Shown one piece after another: positions 1 to 4,432 of a stretch of DNA of 5,099 nt. The stretch's first letter is position 1. Each line of letters begins with the position of its first letter. This stretch comes from Candidatus Melainabacteria bacterium. GTDB taxonomy: Bacteria; Actinomycetota; Actinomycetes; Mycobacteriales; Pseudonocardiaceae. The stretch covers positions 1-5,099 of the forward strand of contig CAJCJE010000962.1 of the NCBI GenBank assembly GCA_903970565.1, read 5' to 3'. The translations under genes were made by a program, and so were the position numbers. The notes beneath the pieces are model-generated. The model was not told the DNA's origin. It ran no database searches and saw only the letters and a program-made list of their open reading frames with translations.

Positions 1-677
1 AGGTGGGTCTTGCCCAGGCCGGAGTCGCCGTAGATGAACAGCGGGTTGTAGGCCTTGGCCGGTGCCTCGGCGACCGCAACCGCCGCCGCGTGGGCGAACC
101 GGTTGGACGAGCCGATGACGAAGGTGTCGAAGGTGTACTTCTCGTTCAGCCGGGTCTGCGAGGTCTGCGGCTTGGCCGGTGCGGTGAACGGCTGGGTCGG
201 CGGGTTGGTGGCGCCGGCGAAGGTCGGCCAGATCTCGGTGACGGTGGCCAGCGCCTCGCTCTCCTCGTCCACCTCGTCGGAGTCGGTCTCGCTGCCGGCG
301 TCGCCGGCCGGGCCGATGCCGAGCGGGTCGCCGTCGATGCGGCCGTCCAGGCGCGCGGCGCCGAAATCGGTCGGTGCCGGTGGCGGGGCCACCGGGGCCT
401 GGTGGACGCGGGGTACCGCGGCATCCACCTTGACCGCGAGGGAGACGTTCTTGCCGAGGCGGCGGGACAGCGCCGCGGTGATCGGATCGCGCAGCGCGCG
501 CTCGATGGCTTCCTTGGCGAAATCACTCGGCGCGGCGAGCAGCGCGGTGCCGTCGAGCAGGCCGATCGGTCGGGTCACCCGCATCCAGGCCCGCTGCTGT
601 GGTGACAGGGTTCCGTCCGAGAGTTCCTGGACGACCTGTTCCCACACGAGACCGAGATTGCTCTGCTGTTCGGACAA
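1..677 (-). CDS. dnaA: Chromosomal replication initiator protein DnaA (N-terminal part, cut by the window's left edge)
   Basis: DnaA is the AAA+ ATPase that binds DnaA boxes and opens the origin. The visible 225 codons begin [16 protein letters not shown] and continue through [13 protein letters not shown], typical of actinobacterial domain I (about residues 1-85). Next comes a Pro/Ala- and Asp/Glu-rich linker, domain II (about 85-176), then the start of the AAA+ domain III ([13 protein letters not shown] from residue 177). The Walker A motif GDSGLGKTH is at 217-225, with K223 and T224 as the nucleotide-binding pair, and the window ends one residue later. The start is TTG at 677-675: a TGA stop lies in the same frame seven codons upstream, and a purine-rich ribosome binding site sits nine bases before the TTG. 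Mycobacterium tuberculosis dnaA also begins with TTG. The gene is transcribed away from rpmH, the usual actinobacterial arrangement. Walker B, the sensor motifs and the DNA-binding domain IV lie outside the window. Confidence 0.97.
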   Translation of the reverse strand, partial: MSEQQSNLGLVWEQVVQELSDGTLSPQQRAWMRVTRPIGLLDGTALLAAPSDFAKEAIERALRDPITAALSRRLGKNVSLAVKVDAAVPRVHQAPVAPPPAPTDFGAARLDGRIDGDPLGIGPAGDAGSETDSDEVDEESEALATVTEIWPTFAGATNPPTQPFTAPAKPQTSQTRLNEKYTFDTFVIGSSNRFAHAAAVAVAEAPAKAYNPLFIYGDSGLGKTH

Positions 678-686
678 CTGCGGGTT

Positions 687-695
687 CCCCTCCCC
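687..695 (-). promoter_or_regulatory. Ribosome binding site of dnaA
   Basis: On the minus strand this reads GGGGAGGGG and ends nine bases before the TTG at 677-675. It is the only strong Shine-Dalgarno-like tract near the dnaA 5' end and supports the TTG start. The nearby minus-strand ATG at 699-697 is in a different frame. Confidence 0.75.
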
Positions 696-813
696 TCATG
701 TTCTGCGATGCCGCTTCGGGCCGCGCGGTGATGATGACCTACTACCAGTTTCGTCTGCCCGGCGCCGTTGGCATCCGGCGGGCGACGCGAGGTCTGGGCG
801 CGACGAGTACCCG

Positions 814-841
814 AGCGTAGAGGTATCCACAAGGTTGTCCA
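814..841 (-). promoter_or_regulatory. Candidate dnaA promoter overlapping DnaA boxes
   Basis: On the minus strand, TGGACA (841-836, one mismatch to TTGACA) is followed after 16 bases by TACGCT (819-814, which keeps the T, A and final T of a sigma70-type -10). This would leave a dnaA leader of roughly 130 bases. The -35 lies inside one DnaA box and the other box fills the spacer, so DnaA binding should block RNA polymerase. DnaA autoregulation is well established in bacteria, and actinomycete dnaA promoters are known to carry closely spaced DnaA boxes. The exact -10 call is inference and only moderately supported. Confidence 0.4.
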
Positions 842-843
842 CA
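823..843 (+). promoter_or_regulatory. Pair of DnaA boxes, 3 bp apart
   Basis: GTATCCACA at 823-831 differs from TTATCCACA at one position. TTGTCCACA at 835-843 is a perfect high-GC actinobacterial DnaA box. Both lie in the same orientation and are separated by AGG, close enough for cooperative binding of two DnaA monomers. A weaker reverse-oriented match (TGTGCACGA, 846-854; 7 of 9) follows, and another 7-of-9 match (CTGGCCACA) is at 972-980. Two good boxes are too few for a full oriC, which in actinobacteria is usually between dnaA and dnaN, beyond the left edge. The likely role is dnaA autoregulation, possibly with a contribution to origin function. Confidence 0.75.
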
Positions 844-1200
844 ACTGTGCACGAATGTGCGGCAGTTCAGATCGAACCCCCCGCGGGTTCAACGTTGAGC
901 GTGCTCGGGCGGCAACTCCTGGTAGAGGGCCCTCGCCCACAGCAGAAGGGGCACGCTAACAAGCGTGGCGCCTGGCCACAAGCCTTCGGTCGGTGCAAGT
1001 ATGGCCAGCGGTGTTCTCGCGCGCCGGGCGAGGAGGCCGGGAGTACCCCGATTTGGTGCGGCCAGGGGTTGCTGCGTACCCTCGTCACTGTCTCCGCTTG
1101 CGGCAGGCGATTTTGGCATGTCTGTGCGGCACCTTTTCGCCGTTGCGCTCGGGCGGCTGCTCCCATGAGTATCCGCCTGCTCGCTGGCATGAACATAGCC

Positions 1201-1217
1201 ACGTGTCGGAGACATGT
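1201..1217. repeat. Imperfect palindrome upstream of rpmH
   Basis: ACGTGTC-GGA-GACATGT is an inverted repeat with 6 of 7 arm positions complementary. It lies about 42 bases before the rpmH GTG, in the likely leader or promoter of the operon. It could be an operator or a small RNA hairpin; its function is unknown and a chance occurrence is possible. Confidence 0.35.
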
Positions 1218-1258
1218 AGGACCTGCACCATTTCGTATCTGAGGCCAGGAGACCGACC

Positions 1259-1402
1259 GTGAGCAAGGGCAAGCGCACCTTCCAGCCCAACAACCGCCGT
1301 CGCGCCAGGACCCACGGGTTCCGGCTGCGGATGCGCACCCGCGCCGGCCGTGGCATCCTTGGTGCCCGTCGGCGCAAGGGCCGCGCTGAGCTGTCCGCCT
1401 GA
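1259..1402 (+). CDS. rpmH: 50S ribosomal protein L34
   Basis: This 47-residue, very basic protein is a structural component of the large ribosomal subunit, packed against 23S rRNA. The family signature is clear: [20 protein letters not shown], then [19 protein letters not shown] and an actinobacterial end AELSA. Length is normal for the family (44-47 residues). The start is GTG at 1259, with AGGAG at 1246-1250 and an eight-base spacer. It is first in the rightward operon; its stop is only 14 bases before the rnpA start, so the two are almost certainly cotranscribed, as is usual next to dnaA. Confidence 0.98.
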   Translation: MSKGKRTFQPNNRRRARTHGFRLRMRTRAGRGILGARRRKGRAELSA

Positions 1403-1416
1403 TCACAGGCGACGCC

Positions 1417-1971
1417 GTGCTCCCCGCGGCCGCCCGGCTCACCAGTAGCCAGGAGTTCGGGACGGTGGTTCGCCGGGGACGTCGTGCTGGTCGACCCCGG
1501 CTGGTGGTGCATGTCCTGACGGCACCCCAGCCGGTCACGTCGACACCTTCCCCGGTCGAGTCGGTGCTGGCGTCGAGCCAGCCGACGACAGTCGGTCAGT
1601 CGCAGCCGCCCACCCGGTCGGAGTCATCGACCAGGGTGGGCTTTGTCGTGAGCAAGGCAGTCGGCAACTCGGTGGTTCGCCACCGGGTCGCGCGCCGGCT
1701 TCGGCACCTGATGCGCGACCGCCTCGGAACTTTGCCCCCCGGCTGCTCGTTGGTGGTCAGAGCCCTGCCTGCGGCAGCTGCGGCGTCCAGTGCCGAACTC
1801 GGCACCGATCTCGACGATGCGCTGCGCCGGGTTGGCCGGGTGAGTTCTGGTGACGGGGCACGGCGGGGCGGCGGTGAACGCGGCCGAGGCGATCAGCGCG
1901 GTGATGACGAGCGGGGTCGATCCTCGCGCGGTCAGCAGGCGCACGAGGTCCGTAAGGACGCGATGATGTGA
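1417..1971 (+). CDS. rnpA: Ribonuclease P protein component, with internal insertion and C-terminal extension
   Basis: This is the protein subunit of RNase P, which partners the catalytic RNA (rnpB) to remove 5' leaders from tRNA precursors. The start [13 protein letters not shown] and the [15 protein letters not shown] strand (about residues 20-34) match the family. After an insertion, [20 protein letters not shown] (74-93) is the conserved RNA-binding RNR region, followed by the [11 protein letters not shown] helix and the late core [14 protein letters not shown] (107-120). At 184 residues it is well above the usual 110-130. About 38 Ser/Thr/Pro/Gln-rich residues (35-72) separate two core beta strands, and about 44 Arg/Gly/Asp-rich residues (141-184) extend the C-terminus. 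The GTG start at 1417 has only a weak ribosome binding site (AGGCGA), suggesting translational coupling to rpmH. Core identity is secure; the function of the added segments is unknown. Confidence 0.95.
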   Translation: MLPAAARLTSSQEFGTVVRRGRRAGRPRLVVHVLTAPQPVTSTPSPVESVLASSQPTTVGQSQPPTRSESSTRVGFVVSKAVGNSVVRHRVARRLRHLMRDRLGTLPPGCSLVVRALPAAAAASSAELGTDLDDALRRVGRVSSGDGARRGGGERGRGDQRGDDERGRSSRGQQAHEVRKDAMM

Positions 1972-2044
1972 GCAGAGCTTGCGGAGCGAACCGACAAGGA
2001 CGGGAATGTTCACGGTGTGGCCGCGCGTCAGCGAGGTCGCTTTC

Positions 2045-2320
2045 GTGAGCGTTGCCGAGCTCGACACGACGACGCGGCCCGGCCCGGTGGCCAGGCTGCT
2101 CCTGGCGGGCGTCAATTTCTATCGACGGTGGATCTCCCCGCTGCTGCCGCCGAGCTGTCGGTTCTACCCAAGTTGTAGTGCGTACGCGGTCGAGGCGGTG
2201 ACCGTGTACGGCGCGTTCAAGGGAAGTTGGCTGGCCTTGCGCCGGCTGTTGCGCTGTGGGCCCTGGCACCCTGGAGGCTTGGACCCAGTTCCGCCGCCCA
2301 CTCATTCCGGCGAGGAGTAG
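2045..2320 (+). CDS. yidD: Membrane protein insertion efficiency factor YidD
   Basis: YidD is a small membrane-associated protein that aids insertion of membrane proteins by the YidC/Sec machinery. The signature is complete: a hydrophobic/amphipathic N-terminal segment ([19 protein letters not shown], about 18-36), the cysteine motif [11 protein letters not shown] with C38 and C44, and [17 protein letters not shown] with C71. I chose GTG at 2045 because GAGGT (2033-2037) lies seven bases upstream and the resulting 91 residues fit the family (about 70-110). An ATG at 2006, preceded by AAGGA with a five-base spacer, would give 104 residues and is a real alternative; a TTG at 1979 is less likely. 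The stop is five bases before yidC, whose ribosome binding site lies within the last codons of this gene. The 73-base gap after rnpA would shrink to 34 with the ATG start. Confidence 0.88.
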   Translation: MSVAELDTTTRPGPVARLLLAGVNFYRRWISPLLPPSCRFYPSCSAYAVEAVTVYGAFKGSWLALRRLLRCGPWHPGGLDPVPPPTHSGEE

Positions 2321-2325
2321 TTTCC

Positions 2326-3654
2326 GTGCTGAACTTCATCTACTACCCCGTCTCGTTCATCCTGTGGTGCTGGCACTGGGTGTTCGGGCATCTCCTCGGC
2401 CCGACGAACGCCATCGGTTGGGCTCTTTCCATCGTGTTCCTGGTGTTCACCCTCCGGATGGTGCTGCTCAAGCCGGCCATCCACCAGGTCCGCTCGATGC
2501 GCAAGATGCAGGCGTTCGCGCCGGAGATCAAGAAGCTGCAAAAGAAGTACGCCAACGACAAGCAGCGGCAAGCGCAGGAGATGCAGAAGCTCCAGCGCGA
2601 GCACGGGGTCAACCCGCTCGGCGGCTGCCTGCCGATGGTGTTGCAGATCCCGGTCTTCATCGGCCTCAACCACGTGCTGCGGTCGTTCACCCCGACCACG
2701 CACCAGGTCTACTTCTTCGGCAACGCCGATGTGCAGACCTACCTCAAGGCCGACCTGTTCGGCGCGCACCTCGGTGACGCGCTGCTGGGCATCGGAAAGC
2801 TCAGTGGTTCGCCCGGCTGGCACTGGGACGTGGCCCCGGTGGCCATTCCGCTGATGATCGCCGCGGCCATCGCCACCCACTTCACCGCGCGTCTGTCGGT
2901 CAGCCGTCAGCTGTCCACCAACCCGGCAGGTACCCCGCAGAGCGAGGTCATGCAGAAGATCACCCTGTGGGTCTTCCCGCTCGGTGTGCTGATCTTTGGT
3001 GGCGGTTTCCCGGTCGGTCTGCTCCTGTACTGGCTGAGCAACAACGGCTGGACGCTGGGCCAGCAGCACTTCGTGTTCCGCCGGATGGATAAGGAAGAGG
3101 CGGCGAAGAAGGAGCTGGTCATCGAGCAGAAGGCGGCCCTGGCCCCCAAGCCCGGCCAGAAGCCGACCCAGGTTCGTCGCCGGCCGGCCAATGCCATCGC
3201 GACCGCCGACACCGAGACCGAGGTCAGCACCGAGACCACGAACGGCACGGCCGCCAAGCCGGCGACCGCGCGACCGGTCGCCGGTACCAAGCCGGCGGCG
3301 GGCGCGAAGCCGGCTGCCGCGAACCGCCGGCCGGGCACCAAACCGGCTCCGGGTGCCAAGCCAGTGGTCGGCGCGAAGCCGGCGGTCGGCGCCAGACCGA
3401 ACGGCGCCAAGTCGCCTGCCGCGAAGTCCGGCGCGGCTGGGAAGTCGGGCGCGACGGCGAAGCCCAACGGCAGCACGAACGGTGCGACGAACGGCAGCGC
3501 GACCGCCAACGGCACCGCGCAGCCGAAGCAGGCGGCCCGGCCGAAGATCGACGGTACCCACTCCACCAGCGGTGCCAAGGCGGCCACCCCCGAGATTCCT
3601 GGTCTGACTTCAGGCCGTTCCCGGCGAAACAAGCAGGACCGCAAGGACGGCTGA
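2326..3654 (+). CDS. yidC: Membrane protein insertase YidC (Oxa1/Alb3 family)
   Basis: YidC inserts and folds inner-membrane proteins, alone or with SecYEG. The start IYYPVSFILWCWHWVFG and TM segment WALSIVFLVFTLRMVLLKP (about 32-50) carry R44, the conserved positive residue of the hydrophilic groove. A charged cytoplasmic coiled-coil hairpin follows (about 53-95, MRKMQAFAPEIKKLQKKY). Further TM segments are at about 100-119 (GCLPMVLQIPVFIGL), 170-186, 212-228 and 228-240, and the family end motif LLYWLSNNGWTLGQQHFVF spans 232-250. The GTG start at 2326 has CGAGGAG eight bases upstream; an in-frame start at 2227 would add only residues overlapping yidD. The protein is 442 residues. The insertase core ends near 260, leaving about 180 residues of Lys/Pro/Ala/Gly-rich tail, longer than that of the recalled M. 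tuberculosis homologue (about 366 residues in total). Basic tails in YidC homologues can contact ribosomes; that role here is inference. Confidence 0.97.
   Translation: MLNFIYYPVSFILWCWHWVFGHLLGPTNAIGWALSIVFLVFTLRMVLLKPAIHQVRSMRKMQAFAPEIKKLQKKYANDKQRQAQEMQKLQREHGVNPLGGCLPMVLQIPVFIGLNHVLRSFTPTTHQVYFFGNADVQTYLKADLFGAHLGDALLGIGKLSGSPGWHWDVAPVAIPLMIAAAIATHFTARLSVSRQLSTNPAGTPQSEVMQKITLWVFPLGVLIFGGGFPVGLLLYWLSNNGWTLGQQHFVFRRMDKEEAAKKELVIEQKAALAPKPGQKPTQVRRRPANAIATADTETEVSTETTNGTAAKPATARPVAGTKPAAGAKPAAANRRPGTKPAPGAKPVVGAKPAVGARPNGAKSPAAKSGAAGKSGATAKPNGSTNGATNGSATANGTAQPKQAARPKIDGTHSTSGAKAATPEIPGLTSGRSRRNKQDRKDG
3280..3402 (+). repeat. Degenerate Lys-Pro repeats in the YidC tail
   Basis: YidC residues 319-359 repeat a loose unit of six to eight residues of the form G-(A/T)-K-P-x-x (GTKPAA, GAKPAA, GTKPAP, GAKPVV, GAKPAV, GARPNG). 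At DNA level the units share GC-rich GCGAAGCCGGC-like blocks. Such low-complexity coding repeats can change length by slippage or recombination. The tail then turns Ser/Asn/Thr/Gly-rich (about 380-396) and ends with the basic GRSRRNKQDRKDG. Confidence 0.7.
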
Positions 3655-3684
3655 GGCAGCTGTCGGTTCTGGAGAGGAGACACC

Positions 3685-4239
3685 GTGTCGGAGACGTTGC
3701 AGGAGAGCAGCGTGACTTCCGATTCCATCGGGGAGGAGTTGCCCAAGGCGCGGGAGAGTTCGGACCGCTCCCCCGAGGATCTGCTGGTTCAGGAAGGCGA
3801 CATTGCCGGTGACTATCTGGAACAGCTGCTCGACCTGCTCGACTACGACGGTGACATCGATCTGGATGTCGACGCCGGCCGAGCCGTGGTGAGCATCGAG
3901 GGTGGCGAGGATCTGGAGAAGTTGGTCGGCCAGCGCGGCTCGGTGCTGGAGGCGCTACAGGAGCTGACCCGGCTCGCGGTTCAGCAGGAGACCGGCGCGC
4001 GCAGCCGCCTGATGCTGGACGTGGCCGGCTGGCGGACGGCTCGCCGCAACGAGCTGAAGGAACTGGGTCGGTCGGCTGCCGAGCAGGCGGTGCGGACCGG
4101 CGAGCAGGTGAAGCTCCAGGCGATGACTCCGTTCGAGCGCAAGGTCGTGCATGACGCGGTCGCCGCCGTTGACGGCGCGCACAGCGAGAGTGAGGGCGAG
4201 GAACCCCGTCGCCGGGTGGTCGTGTTCGCGAAGGCGTAG
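3685..4239 (+). CDS. jag: Jag/KhpB family RNA-binding protein (KH + R3H domains)
   Basis: Jag (also KhpB or EloR) is a cytoplasmic single-stranded RNA-binding protein; in firmicutes it pairs with KhpA and influences cell elongation and division. The protein has 184 residues. An acidic, Ser-rich N-terminus (1-38) is followed by a KH-like domain (about 40-115) with the GQRG loop at 82-85 (EKLVGQRGSVLEALQELTRL) and LMLDVAGWRTARR at 109-121. The C-terminal R3H domain (about 120-184) has FERKVVHDAV, with R152 and H156 forming the RxxxH signature, and the typical end RRRVVVFAKA. The Jag-N domain of firmicute homologues is absent, which is normal for actinobacteria. The GTG start at 3685 follows AGGAG (3675-3679) by five bases. 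The gene lies 30 bases after yidC, so it is in the same operon and is the last gene before a strong terminator. Confidence 0.94.
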   Translation: MSETLQESSVTSDSIGEELPKARESSDRSPEDLLVQEGDIAGDYLEQLLDLLDYDGDIDLDVDAGRAVVSIEGGEDLEKLVGQRGSVLEALQELTRLAVQQETGARSRLMLDVAGWRTARRNELKELGRSAAEQAVRTGEQVKLQAMTPFERKVVHDAVAAVDGAHSESEGEEPRRRVVVFAKA

Positions 4240-4255
4240 TACCGGATCGTCCGAG

Positions 4256-4295
4256 AAGTGCGGCCTGTTTCACGTGAAACGGGCCGCACTTTTTT
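4256..4295 (+). terminator. Intrinsic terminator of the rpmH-jag operon, built around parS
   Basis: Arms AAGTGCGGCC (4256-4265) and GGCCGCACTT (4282-4291) are perfectly complementary, and the T-run 4290-4295 follows at once. The bases between the arms are themselves a palindrome (the parS site), so the structure is symmetric about 4273/4274, with 17 of 18 pairs Watson-Crick and one T-G wobble (4266/4281). In RNA the centre would form a small loop. It begins 16 bases after the jag stop and should separate the rpmH-jag operon from rsmG. There is no A-run on the left flank, so it should work only in the rightward direction. Confidence 0.88.
4266..4281. promoter_or_regulatory. parS centromere site 1 (ParB binding site), inside the terminator stem
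   Basis: TGTTTCACGTGAAACG matches the bacterial consensus TGTTTCACGTGAAACA at 15 of 16 positions; the 14-base core GTTTCACGTGAAAC (4267-4280) is perfect. ParB loads here and spreads to form the partition complex that ParA moves, segregating the new origin. Position beside rsmG near dnaA fits known actinobacterial parS clusters. The site coincides exactly with the centre of the operon terminator. Confidence 0.95.
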
Positions 4296-4317
4296 GTGCC
4301 CGGCCGGTCCGGTCCTG

Positions 4318-4333
4318 CCGTCGATCCGTCGAT
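4318..4333 (+). repeat. Tandem 8-bp duplication
   Basis: CCGTCGAT occurs twice head to tail (4318-4325 and 4326-4333) in the jag-rsmG intergenic region, next to the AT-richer GATATACC, which could hold a -10 element for rsmG. I see no matching -35 at a proper distance, so no promoter is called. Confidence 0.5.
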
Positions 4334-4380
4334 ATACCCGGTGTGCCGCGCGACGGGCGGCCAACGGACAATTGCTGAAT

Positions 4381-4396
4381 GCGCCGTTTCCGGCGC
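4381..4396 (+). repeat. GC-rich hairpin immediately before parS site 2
   Basis: GCGCCG-TTTC-CGGCGC is a perfect six-pair stem with a four-base loop, ending one base before the second parS. It is not followed by a T-run, so it is not a canonical terminator. It lies in the probable rsmG leader and could form together with the parS palindrome as two tandem RNA hairpins. Its function is unknown. Confidence 0.5.
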
Positions 4397-4412
4397 GGTT
4401 TCACGTGAAACG
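4397..4412. promoter_or_regulatory. parS centromere site 2 (ParB binding site) in the rsmG leader
   Basis: GGTTTCACGTGAAACG contains the perfect 14-base core GTTTCACGTGAAAC (4398-4411); the two outer bases differ from consensus. It lies 131 bp centre to centre from site 1 and its core ends 21 bases before the rsmG ATG. It is thus both a partition site and well placed to affect transcription of rsmG and the parA/parB genes expected downstream. Confidence 0.93.
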
Positions 4413-4432
4413 AGGATGGATGAGCGGTCGGC

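Larger units (their letters stand above)
678..1258. other. dnaA-rpmH divergent intergenic region
   Basis: These 581 bases separate the divergent starts of dnaA and rpmH. They hold the dnaA ribosome binding site, a candidate dnaA promoter and two DnaA boxes. Short palindromes are visible: GAACCC/GGGTTC (874-890), TCAACGTTGA (889-898), GAGGGCCCTC (925-934), CACGCT/AGCGTG (952-967), and an imperfect one at 1201-1217. Open frames here on both strands are products of high GC: they lack good start contexts, overlap one another, and encode Arg/Ala-rich low-complexity sequence. A strong operon promoter for rpmH must lie here, but I could not find a -35/-10 pair that I trust between about 1080 and 1245. 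Confidence 0.8.

Noticed and set aside
1143..1172. TTGCGC-18-GAGTAT as the rpmH promoter
   Set aside because: Both hexamers match consensus poorly and the region offers several equally weak options, so no promoter was called.
55..1242. 395-codon rightward open frame
   Set aside because: It is antisense to dnaA and then crosses the regulatory region. Its sequence is compositionally biased with no recognisable domain, whereas the opposite strand has a clear DnaA.
678..1258. The dnaA-rpmH spacer as the complete oriC
   Set aside because: Only two good DnaA boxes and no clear AT-rich unwinding element are visible; actinobacterial oriC normally lies between dnaA and dnaN with many boxes.
867..1538. 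Leftward open frames covering the rpmH upstream region and rpmH itself
   Set aside because: They are antisense to rpmH and the start of rnpA, overlap each other in two frames, are Arg-rich, and have no family signature or good start context.
1624..2305. Leftward open frames of 163 and 182 codons opposite rnpA and yidD
   Set aside because: Antisense shadows of two recognised genes; long frames are expected at this GC content.
2302..3561. 419-codon leftward open frame opposite yidC
   Set aside because: Arg/Leu/Gly-rich complement of the YidC coding sequence with no domain; the YidC reading has conserved motifs throughout.
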